Origin: Papilionanthe hookeriana x Papilionanthe teres
Lineage: Eukaryota > Streptophyta > Magnoliopsida > Asparagales > Orchidaceae
Direction: 5' to 3'
DNA: 64,000 nt
Assembly (NCBI GenBank): GCA_022702705.1
Contig: CM040428.1
Span: forward strand, 98,963,805-99,027,804
Both the position numbers and the translations under genes were made by a program. Below the pieces are notes generated by a model that worked only from the letters and a program-made list of their open reading frames with translations, did not search any database and had not been told where the DNA came from. Numbering within the stretch: position 1 is the first letter of the stretch; the number at the start of each line of letters is the position of its first letter. Shown here piece after piece: positions 46,901-58,319 of the stretch.

Positions 46901-49900
46901 TAGGGTTTGAGTGTGGAAGGCTCTCGGGACACACCAGTCGGAGATGATGATCAGCCGTCGTTGGATCGAGCGTGTATCGAATGGACGGTGCAGATCTCGT
47001 CGGACGAGTGAACGGGACATGAACCGCGGGCCCCCGGAGCGCTGAGTTGGATGGCGGCATCGAATAGGGAGGCGACGTGTGGGCTTTCGGAGCTGCCGAC
47101 GATGAGTCGGCGCCGCGTGGATAAGTAGATAAATAGGGTATTTTTGATTTATTTAATTACCTAAAACTTCAAAAATTCATATCTTTGCATAGAAAAATCA
47201 GAAAAATAAACTAAAAATACTTTCTTGCTCAGTGAATAGAGAACAATAATGTGGAAAAGAATTGAGTTAATTTGATGATTATTTTATTTTTAATTAATTA
47301 TTTACTCATTTCAATGTTTTAATTCTCCATTTGCATAGACAATTCACCATGGCATGAGACCATAGGGCTTTTGTAGCCTTCGATCTTGGAAACACTCCTT
47401 GAATTTTTCAAGGTCAGAGGCCACCTCTATGGCAAGTTATTGATTTTCTAAATTTTTGTGTCTATTTTGGCATTTTAATTCCAATAATTAGCATGTTGCT
47501 TAGAAAATTCTAGGAAAATTTAGAGAAGTATCTTTAGGACCAGAGGACCCTAGGAAAATTATGGTTCGAATTAATTCTTTAAGAATAACCCTAATTGGCC
47601 TAAATACTCAAAATTAAATCTTAATTAATTAGGTTAACCATACATCAAAATCATTTGAAAATAATTCTCCACTGATCTTTAGGGTCAGAAGAGTCTCACA
47701 TAAAAATTTGAAGCCAATTGGAGGTGATTAGCCTCACTAAATGGACTAATTAAGTTATATGACCAAAATTAAACTTTAAAAATTCATAACTCCAAAAATA
47801 CATTTTAAAAATTCACCAAAATAGTTTTGGGGCTTCTCTGATGTTAGGGGAGTCTAAGAAAAATTAAAATTAAAATTTTCTAAAAATCTTCATTTTTAAT
47901 CATATTTTAATATTTTAATAATTAAAATAATAATAAAAATCATAAAAATATTAAAAATCATAAAAATGTCATATTTTACTTCCTAATCACTTAGCAACAA
48001 ACCAAATATTTTTCCTAAGTCTATAAGTTAAGATATTGAATTTTAAAATCTTAAAACAATTTTTAATTTTAAAAAATAAATTTCCTTACATTTTCACTAA
48101 ATTAATTCTAATAAATCAAAGAAAAATCAAAAAAAAAATTTGTTTCCCTAAACTCCTTAAGGTTAGAGAGATTTATTAAAAATATAAAATCCATTTTTCA
48201 ACTTTAATTTTATTATATAATTAATTAACACTCTAAAACTAAAGATAATTATGATAAATAAAATATAATTCAAAAAATCACCAAAATTGGTTTAAATGGT
48301 CCTCTGGTCAGTAGGAACATCCCATAATTTTCCTAAGGACAGAAACCTTACGTTGGTCATGTTGTTGAATTTTTATTGAAAACCCATATTTTTCATAAAA
48401 ATAAATATATAAATTAAATTAAACTCTGAAAAATCACATTTTCTCCACTAATATCGTAATTGACATGTGAGTGAAGTGACATAAAAATTTTAAGTTCATT
48501 TGAGTTTAATTTGATGAGTTATAAAATGAACATGCTTAAAAGGACATAAAGGCAATTAAAGAATTTTAACCCTAATTACTATTTAGGTTTAATCAAGGGG
48601 AGGGTAAAATGTCTGATTTTAAAATTTTCATTAGATGATTGAAACCTAGGGAATTAAGGGGTTGAAACCCATTAATCATCTGGAAAATATTTAAATTAAA
48701 TTTTAATTAATTAAACAATTTGAATTTTGGAAGAATAAGTTAAAATTTGGATTATTAAGATTTGGGGTATGATTTAAGAAGATATCAATTCTTTAATTTA
48801 AAATCCCTAAATGAATCACTTTAATAATATTCAACTCTTAATTAAACTCAAAAATGATAATTGAAATTAATAATTAAATAATTAAAAGGAAAATAAACCT
48901 TAATTAAATTAAAAGCTTGAGACATTAAGTGATTTGATAATCAAATTGAAATAAATTTAAGACATTAAAATTAATTTGAAATCACTTAAAAAACAAATCT
49001 AAAACAATTTTGAAACATTAAAGAAAATCAACCTTAAGACAATTCATAATTAAAAACATAAAAAAAAAATCAAACCAATTAAAAATTAACTTAAAATATT
49101 TTAATTAAATTAAAATTAAATCATTAAAATCTAAATTGAATAATCTAAACACCTCTTTCAACCCAAGTTAATCTAATACATTGAGATCATTTAAAATGTA
49201 AAGATTTAACTAAATTTAAAACAACTTGAACACTATTCTAAACATAAAAAATTATTGAAATTTCATAATTAAATTAAATCATTTTAAATCATCAATTCCA
49301 ATTTTGAATTATTAAAATCTTTAATAAACTGATCTGCCCTTAAATGCTTTCTTTATCATAACTCTTAAATGGAGCATTAAGTGAAACGTCACTTTACTCA
49401 TAGGATAATCAAACATCCTAATTCACTGAGCAAGAAACAAACTGAACTAAATTTCTGGATGATCAATTCACCAATACAATAAAACTCATTTGGACTCAAA
49501 ATAATCCCAAAAATATTGAAAAGATGTTTAGGACTCGTCCTAAACTCTTCCTCAATATGATGGGGTGTTTTAGAAGAACAATTGAGCTTAATTGTTCTTT
49601 AGTGAAGAAAATCATCCACAAAAACAAAAGAACCTAGACATCATAGAGATTGACTAGCAATAGGATTAGGATTTTGGTAGAAAACCAGAACCTTTCCTTA
49701 GCTTTACCTAGGTACTTGTTGCAAATATATAAATGCCTTAACATGTGCAGCTTGGAAATGACGAGAAGACCCCCCAGGTACGCTTTTATTTTATTGCAAT
49801 TTATTTACTTACTTGCACTGCACTTTACTTTTCTTGCATGTTAAACAAGATTGACACCCTGCATGAAAACTGAAACCTTTAGGATAGACACAAAACTGAA

Positions 49901-51323
49901 ACCCAAAACTAAATTAAAAGTCACAACAAGATAAAATTCACCGCCACAACATTCAAAATATAAAACAACTCAAAATTTAATCACAAACAGAACAACAAAA
50001 CTACAATTGCAACTAAACTAAAACGTCTCGTTGGATGATCGGGAATACCTCGGATGATGTAACCCACATGTTGCTAACGGGATTTCCCACGGTCTAAATG
50101 AAAGTGTGGAACTCATTCAGTTGAGTTTAGCAAATTCATCTGGACTAAGTGAATCCGATGAAAATAACGGTGTCGGGATGACGGAATCGTGGGATCTTAA
50201 TCGGTTCTGTTTAACCAACTCTAAGATTTGTTTTAATTAAAACATTAAAGACATTTGGACATTAATATTTCTCTAAACTAAAACACTTTTCTCATCTCTT
50301 GATTATCATTTTCTAAAACTAAACCTCTGCGACAACGACAAGGAGCTTGGAGCACGGTGGGCAGCACAACCATCTTCTTCAGCAAAACTCGGGTCTACTT
50401 CAGCAAAACCATTCTTAGAATTAAATAACCAAGCCGTAGGATTTCGAGGTAGTTTGCCTAGTGCAACATAAATCCTCAACCTTTTCATTAGGCACTTGCA
50501 TAATCATTTTATGCAAATTAAGTCCTAACCGGTCTTAGGATTCCGAGGTAGTTGTTTGGTACGACATAAACCCTCACATCTTCGAGGCTACTTGTGTGAT
50601 TATATCATACAAATATAAGTCCTAATTAACTAAAATTGGCAGAATTACAACATTAAGTAAATTCTCGAATTGAAGCCAAACAATAGGATAGTTTGGGAAG
50701 TTGTCAAGATTCCTCTTGGATCCTCAGCTTCTCCTACTTCTCTTCCTTTGGACTCCTGAAATAAACTGTTTCAAATTTGAGCTAATCCCTATTGAAATTT
50801 CCAAAATCCAATCCTTTGAAAACCTTAAACTTTGAAATTCTTGAGAGCAAAACCACTGATCATTATCGAGAGTTTTCTTAAATGATTCCCGTCATTTAAG
50901 ATGTAATTAACTATAGGAGCTTGCCCTTATAGGGAACTTTAAGAACCCAGGTAATATAAACCTTGCTAAATTTCTTTATATTAAGCAGGGGAATTTGTCG
51001 GCTTATAAAATTGGTTCACAGACCAAACGGATGTCACAAATCTTCTAGTTTATTTAATCGATCCCCATCATCAAGCAGTGTGTCTATTCTTCGGGATAAA
51101 TACAAGGTTTGTGATGTAGTGCTCGTTTATATAAACTATTTGGGATGTGACATCGGTTTGATTTCATATCTTAAAATTTTCAAACTTAAAATTATTTTCA
51201 AAATCAAATGCTACTTTTCCAATTATATATATTTAAATTAAATTTAAAATTTAAAATTCGCCGACAATTTCTGTAGGCGACCCCCTTTCTAAAAACAACA
51301 CTCAACCTAAAAATATGCCGACA
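43968..51323 (+). mobile_element. 3' LTR of BD (copy D), full length 7,356 bp
   Basis: This is the only complete giant LTR in the window. It starts TGTTGACC after the polypurine tract and ends ATGCCGACA against the protease region of element 2. TATA box is at 46327-46334, a GC-rich block at about 46975-47120, and the conserved hairpin region at about 50920-51000. Its terminal 60 bases contain an imperfect duplicate of the LTR end plus primer-site start. Small ORFs inside it look incidental. Confidence 0.93.
46327..46334 (+). promoter_or_regulatory. TATA box of LTR D
   Basis: TATTTAAA followed by CCCACCACCTTCTCGGCCAA matches copies A and C. It lies 2,360 bases into the LTR, so R-U5 would be about 4.9 kb. 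Confidence 0.65.
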
Positions 51324-53420
51324 GAACATACATATAATATTATTTAGACAAAATTTTCAACTTATCATGAAGATTCATATCGATCTTATCTATTAACTTA
51401 CTTTCAAAACTTTTTTGGAAATGGTCTTTACTTAGATAATCAATTTCATCCATCCAGAAATAATCATCATCTTTTCTCTCAGCTGGATATTTCACTCTTT
51501 AACACATCAAAAGTGACTTTCAGGTCATTAATATTCATAATCAACTCTTATTTTTGCACATCTATCGTAGCTTGTTTAGTAACTAGGAATGGTCTCCTAC
51601 AAATAATTAGAATTTCTTTATCTTCCACCATATCTAATACAATAAAGCCCATAGGAAAGATAAATTTATCCACTTTAATAAGAACATCTTCTATAACCCC
51701 TTTTAGATAAATGATAGATCGATCAGCTAACTAAAGGGTTACGGTAGTGCGAGAAATATCTGCTAAACCTAACCTTCTAAATATAGATAGAGGCATCACA
51801 TTAATGCTCGCTCCTAAATCAAATAAAGCTTTTCCACATAATCTTTCTCCAATAGCACAGAGAATTGTAAAGCAATAAGGATCTTTAAGTTTATGAGGAA
51901 ACTTTTTCTAATGTATAGCGCTGCACTCCTCACTGAGTGCAACTATCTCATAATTCCCAAGTTTCCTTTTCTTTTTAATATCTCCCTGATAAATGTTGCA
52001 TAACTTGGCATCTGTTCTAAAGCTTCTGCAAAAGAAATAGTTATCGTTAACTCCTTAAGTACTTTCTTAACCTTTGAAAATTGTTTATCCAACTTATGAT
52101 GTCTAAGTCTTTGAGTGGTGGAGGTCTCTCCAAATTGATTTTAGTTGGAGATACTAATTTTTCTAGACCCTTAGAAAAATGTTCTTTAGGCCTTTTTGTT
52201 TCCTTTATTTCTCTCTTAACTTCTTTCTCTTTTCTAACCAAATCCTTTATCTCTCTTTCACTTCTTAATTGGACAGCTTCTACTTATTCATTATTGTTCT
52301 CCAGTTTTACTAGGAAGTGTTCCTTGGGGCCTATTGCTAAGTCCATTAGCAATTTCTCCCAGTTGATTCTCTATGTTTCTAGTCACAACATTTTGACTTT
52401 GCAACTGGTTTCCCATTTGCAATACCACTTCTTCAATAAACATGTTCTTATCCTTCATTTGCTGACATTGTTAGAGTCTAGTGTATATGAAAGTTTATAG
52501 CTGGTGTGCCCCTGATTATTTTAACTTTCATTAGGATTTGCATGCTTATTTTCTCATTGTTGTTTTTCACCCATGGTTGTATGATTCCAGTTAAAATTAG
52601 GATGGTTCTTCCAACTTGGGTTTATGGTATTTAAAGTCTCATATAATAAGTTGGAATCAATCATATGCCCTAATGAATTATCCTCACTTATAGGAGCAAA
52701 TTGAACTAGTTCATTCCAAATTGGTCCAACTTCTTTGATATTGCAGCACCTTGAGATGCAAGATTTGCAATCGCATCTGTATCTTGAACACTAACTACAT
52801 TTTTAGGATTTACCCTTGTAGAGGGCCATTGAAATTCATTTGTAGCTATTTCTTCAATTAATGCATACGCTTCATTAAATGGATTTGACATTAATGAACC
52901 ACCAGCAATAGCATCAATAATGGACCTAAGGGATCCTACTAACTCATTATTAAAAGTTTGAATGATTAACTAATCCGACAAAGCATGATGTGGACACTTT
53001 CTTAGGAGTTCCTTAAATCTTTCCAGGCTTCTGTATTGATTCTCATTTATACTGACAAGATGAGATAATATCATTTCAAAGTTTAGTAGTCCTTGAAGGT
53101 GGAAAATACTTAGCTAAAAACTTCTGAGTTAACTCCTTCCAATTTTTAATAGATCCACGAGCTAATCAGTATTACCATATTTTAGACTTATACCTTAGCG
53201 AGAAAGGAATAAGCTTTAGCCTAACAACATAGTCTGACATGTCGTTATAACGAAATGTATCACAAAGTTCTAGAAAACTAGATAAGTGTAAATAGAGATC
53301 CTCCGAAGGAGTTCCCTAAAACTGGTTGTTCTGCATTAATTGGATAATCATTGGATTTAGTTCAAACGAGTCAGCTTCTACGATAGGGTTTTGTATACTT
53401 GAGTGAATTTCATCTGTCAT
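51324..53420 (-). pseudogene. gag: gag and protease region of Athila-like element 2
   Basis: On the minus strand a frame opens at ATG 53420. Gag motifs follow in order: IIQLMQNN, GTPSEDLYLHLSSFLELCDT, RLKLIPFSL, LARGSIKNWKELTQKFLAKY, FPPSRTTKL, and then NEAYALIEEIATNEFQWPS (about 52870-52800). A lysine-rich linker (52241-52047) precedes a protease with VALSEECSAI, KLKDPYCFTI and the active-site motif DLGASINVMPLSIFRRLGL (about 51825-51770). The frame is lost at several stops and shifts. It ends at 51324, where the 3' LTR of BD is inserted. RT and integrase of this element are missing at the other side of BD (22785). Confidence 0.88.
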
Positions 53421-53822
53421 AGGATTTACATAATCCCTCAATGATTTATGATTATTTTCAAGTTATTATTTTGAATTTTTTCCAATTTCCATTTCTAGTT
53501 TTTCATGTCCTTTATATTTTTTAATTTTTTCCATTTTTCTAACATGGGACCATAAGGCACAAGTCCTATAGATCGTTTATTTTTCATACGTAACACAACA
53601 AACAATACATTAACAATAAAACAAATAAAACAAAAAATATATTCAACACAACAAAAAATTTTCACAAACACCTTGTTTTTCACATAAACACTTTTTCTTT
53701 CACAACACTTTTTCATACAGAAATAACACTTTTCACACAAAAATAATTTTACAACACTAAAGTTTTGCAATTCTAAGCCTAATTACTTCAACTAAAATTC
53801 TCCTAAAATTCTTACCAAAGCT
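53421..53822 (-). other. 5' leader of element 2
   Basis: AT-rich sequence between primer site and gag; the minus-strand frame 53770-53495 is of low complexity and I do not regard it as a gene. Confidence 0.6.
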
Positions 53823-53840
53823 TCCCCGGCAACGGTGCCA
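53823..53840 (-). other. Primer binding site of element 2, tRNA-Asp type
   Basis: The minus strand reads TGGCACCGTTGCCGGGGA six bases after the LTR end. With one mismatch this is complementary to the 3' end of plant tRNA-Asp as I recall it, the usual primer of Athila elements. Confidence 0.82.
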
Positions 53841-53846
53841 AAAACT

Positions 53847-55710
53847 TGATGCGCCTCTGGCGTGTGCTATTTTGCTGCTTGTTTTTTATGTTTGTATGTA
53901 CGTGCACACACTAAAGATTCTATGCAAGTATACATATCTTATCAAGTAATACAGGGCTCTAATGGAGTCCCGTTTATTGATCCCACAACGAAGCGAGGTA
54001 AGAGGTCCTTAGTCAAATTCTAGTCTACTACTATCAGCCCTTAGTTTGGAAGGTCGATTTAAGTGGTTTTTCTAACAAATACTCTTAAAGGTAAGTCTTA
54101 AGTTTAAAATAACTAATAACTACTCCTAAAGGAAAATATTAATTCTAATGATAAATATTTCTGGATGAATTGATTTGGTGAATTTTGAGATAATAAATCT
54201 ATAATTCTTATGTAGTGAATTGGATAATATAAAGGAATGAGATGCACTAAAAATTGTATGTGCCAAAAAAGGGCAATCGTAATCCTTACCCTCTTTGAGT
54301 GCATAAAAAACATTAGCTAAACCTATGATTATTCCCTAAATCTGTGGTTAGGTTGGGAGGATACTGGCTCTCACTCCAGAGCTCCCACTTCCCATCGCCT
54401 CAAGGCTAACTCTAGCTTTAGTTTTCAAACACTAGGAAAAAATTGGGGATTTTAGTCTGTCACCCTAAAATTTCAAATTCTATGCCCATCAAAGTACATT
54501 TCCCTATTTATTTGCACTCAACCTCCATGAACTTCACCATCCATGGAATTTGAATATGGTTCCACTTTGTTGTGAATTACACTACCCTCTCGTGTCTTAA
54601 AGCAATTACAATAAATTTTAACACTACAACAAGCTCTTTTTGTAATGTAAATGAAGTGCAAGTAAAAAGCCATCACATTTATAATTAAAACTTCTTCTAG
54701 CATGCATCTCAATATCATAAACAAGAATCCTACTCATTGCAAAAGAAAAGTAGAAGGAAAATAAAGACATAATCTTCTCATGCCACTATTTCCAAATAAG
54801 AAGAAAGAGTAAGAGAAATACATCACATAGCATGAAGAAAACACAATGAAAAACTTCATTTCATCAAAGAAAATCTACTACATAAGTGTTTAAAAAATCA
54901 TAAGATAATGAAGAACACAATACTTAGCTTTTTCCCTTTGAAAGACAGATGAAAATCTCTCCCACAAAGTCTCCCGCTGATCCATGCAATGCTAGTACAA
55001 ACCCTTACAGATTCTCTCAAAATCCCCTCTCCAATCTCTCCAAAAAAGTAGAAATCTATATTTATACTCATATTCTAAAACCTCTAAACATTCTCCACAT
55101 TTTTTCTAACATCTATCCCTTTATTTTTTGCTTCAAATTCACTTTAAAATAGTGTAGAGACAAATTTCTCAAGACGTGCTTCAAGAAACTTTCCAAAAAG
55201 TGTCCAAATTCAATGTATATGGCCTATAACCACTCCTGGCGCCGTCAGTACCATTTTTTGGCGCTATCGGCGCCCAAAATTTTTGCTCTCTGGTTTCTAG
55301 AGCCACCAGCGCTCTATCGGGCAACGCTAGCACCCATTTTGTGCAGCTCCACCAATTTGCTCCATTTTAGTTCCGTTTCACCCCGTTTCAGTTGAGTTGC
55401 ATTCCTAACAGATAGCCCTACAATTTAAGAATGAAAGAAACATTTTTTTTAAAGTGTAATCTCATTCAAAAATATGCAAGAAGTGTAAAAGACATTAATC
55501 ATAGAAAGACTTATCGGAATGTGACAAGCCAAAATTTACTTTCTTGCTAGTTTTTTCTCCATATTACACCGTTTTTGCTTCTTTTTCTCTAAAAGTCCAT
55601 TTATTCTACCTAAAACCAAAAACATGAAAAATACCTTTCTTTAAAGTGCAATATTATTAAATTTAAGCATAAAATATATATATAAAATCAAGCAGTTTTT
55701 AGGCGTGTCA
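53847..55710 (-). mobile_element. 5' LTR of Athila-like element 2
   Basis: The 1,864-bp LTR starts TGACACGCC and ends GGCGCATCA on the minus strand, with the primer site next. Its outer end abuts integrase codons of element 1 (55711). The flanking pentamers TTTAG and CTTAA (minus strand) may be a decayed target duplication. A GGCGC-rich cluster (55237-55330) lies 380-470 bases into the LTR. Confidence 0.9.
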
Positions 55711-58319
55711 CTAAATAATTGTTGATCTTAAAATTCTTAAAGTGAATTCCCCCATCGATAACAATTATTCTAGGTATTCCAAATCTAGTGAAAGTCTTTT
55801 TAATTAAAAATTCTGAAACACCTTTAACATCATAATGAGGTAAGGCTACCCCTTCAATTCATTTAGATCATAATCAACAGCTAATAATATATTTTTTTTT
55901 TCCAGAAGATGGTATAAATGGTCCCATAAAATCCAAACCCCATACATCAAAAATTTCAAATTCTAAGATGAAATTTAGAGGCATCTCATCTCTTCTAGAA
56001 ATATTGCTTACTCTGTGACATCGATCACAAGCTTTTACATACTTGTTAATATATTTAAATAATGCAGGCCAATAAAATCTAGATTATAAAATTTTAAATG
56101 CAGTTTTATCAATACCAAAATTTCTTCCAAACTCGAAGTTGTGGCATTTGTGAATAATTTCATGAGTTTCATTATGGGTACACATGTTTGAATAACAAAA
56201 TATTTACATTGTTTGAATAAATAGAGGTCATCCCAAAAAAAAATTTTGAATCATAAGTTTTCTGATGGCTAGTTAATCAATAAGGTAAAATATTACTCGC
56301 TAAATAATTAACCATATCAGCATACCATGGAACTTGCCACCCCGAAATAGTATAAAGTTGTTCATCAGGAAAATAATCATTTATGTTTTCTTCAAAATTC
56401 TTTTTATTAAAATTTTAAATTCCAGACAAATGGTCAGGAATTTGATTATCAATACCCTTTCTATCCACTATTTTAAAATAAAATTCTTATAATAGAGGAA
56501 CCCATCTAATTAACCTCAGTTTAGCATCATTTCTTGACATTAAATTCTTAATAGTGGAATGATCTGTATGGACTATACATTTTGTTCCAAGTAAATATAC
56601 TCTAAATTTATCGAAGGCATATACTATTTCCAATAGCTCTTTTTCAGTAGCAATATAATTAATTTGAGCTTCATTAAGAGTTCTACTGGCATAGTATATA
56701 ACTTTAAAAATATTATCATATTTTTGTCCTAAAACTGCTCCAATAGCATAGTCACTAGCATCACAAATCAATTCAAACAGTTTTTCCCAATCAGGTGGAC
56801 AATAACAGGTGCAGCAATTAATTTTTCTTTTAATAAATTTAAAAACTTTTAGACAATTTTTATTAAAATCAAATTTAATATCTTTTTCCAAAAGATGGCA
56901 TAGAGGTTTAACACTTTTAGAGAAATCTTTAATATATCTCCTATAAAACCTAGCATGTCCGAGAAAACTTCTCGTAGCTGTAACTGAAGTAGGAGGTTGT
57001 AATCTAGCAATAACTTAAATTTTTTGGTTGGTAAACTTCCATGCCATTTTTAGAAATTTTATGTCCCAAAACAATTCCTTCTGTAACCATGAATTGTCAT
57101 TTTTACCTGTTCATAACTAAATTTGTTTCTTCTCAACATTGAATACTTTAACTAAATGATCTAAACAAGAAGCAAAAGAGGTTCTAAACACAGAAAAATT
57201 ATCCATAAAAATTTCAATTCCTTTCTCAATTAAATCACAAAAAATAGACATTATAAACCTTTAAAAAGTTTCAGGTGCATTAAATAACCCAAAAGGCATT
57301 CTTCTAAATTAAAAGTTCCATAAGGACTAGTAAATGTAGTCTTTTCTTGATCTTTAGGAGTTAACAGAATTTAGTAATAACCAGAATATCCATCCAAAAA
57401 GCAAAAATATGAATTTAGCTAATCTATCCAACAATTGATCCAAGAATGGTAAAGGAAAATGATCCTTCCTAGTAGCAGCATTCAGTTTTCTATAATCAAT
57501 ACAAATTTACCATGCAGTGACCCGTCTTGTTTGAATCAATTCATTACTTTCTTTAACAACTACAGTCACTCCTCCTTTTTTTGGAACACGGTGAATCAGA
57601 TTAACCTAAGAACTATCAGATATAAGATAAATAATTCCAACATCTAACTATTTTTATATTTCTTTCTTTACTACCTCTTTTATTATTGGATTTAATCTTC
57701 CTTGAGGTTCAAATCTTGGTTTATAATCTTCTTACATTAAAGTTTGATGCATACAGATCAAAGTGCATATTCCTTTTCTATCCACTATTGTGCAACCAAA
57801 AGATTTTTTTTATAATTTCTTAAAATCTCTAATAATTTGTTTTTCTAATCTTTAGTTAATTGAGAAGACATTATTATAGGTAAAGTTGATGAATTTCCTA
57901 AGAAAGCATACTTTAAATGAGTAGGTGATACTTTTAACTCAAGTTCAGGAGCCTTTTCAATTGAAGGTATTATAGATTCATAAGTTTCGGTTGCATTTAA
58001 AATTTCCCAATTTTTATGAATAGAATTACTATCTTCAGCATTTATTTTAGATGAATTTTCTTGAAAATCACTTTCAATTATATCATTTATTTCTTCTTGC
58101 TCAAATAACTCTTCAAATTTTACCTCAGAAATAACTTCACATTTTTCTTGATAATGTTTTCCTATTATATAGTCAAAAATACCATCCTATAACACTTTTC
58201 TTTAACAGGATACCTCATTGATTTAAGATCTTTAAATTTTACATTCTGATCGTTAACTCTCATGGTTAACTCTCTTTTTTACACATCAATCATAGTTCTC
58301 AGGTAGAAAGAAAAGGTCT
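55711..58319 (-). pseudogene. pol: pol of element 1: protease end, RT, RNase H, first part of integrase
   Basis: On the minus strand the sequence begins in the protease tail (RTMIDV, near 58290). It passes an acidic linker (58150-57900) to RT with CIDYRKLNAATRKDHFPLPF (about 57500-57440). RNase H is open from 56891 to 56487 with LICDASDYAIGAVLGQ, YYASRTLNEAQINY, TEKELLEIVYAFDKFR and HTDHSTIKNLMSRNDAKLRL. Integrase follows: ACDRCHRVSNISRRDEMPLN and DFMGPFIPS (about 56000-55900), then RIIVIDGGIHFKNFKINNY ending at 55711, where element 2 is inserted. Many frameshifts and stops. The RT active site is not clearly readable. LTR E cuts the upstream end at 58319. Confidence 0.9.

Noticed and set aside
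53495..53770. Minus-strand frame of 91 codons upstream of gag in element 2.
   Set aside because: Low-complexity composition (rich in C, F, K and V) in an AT-rich leader, with no domain; likely incidental.
53823..53840. Possible tRNA gene fragment.
   Set aside because: Only the primer-complementary 18 bases are present, at the exact place of a primer binding site next to an LTR. No tRNA gene is seen in the window.
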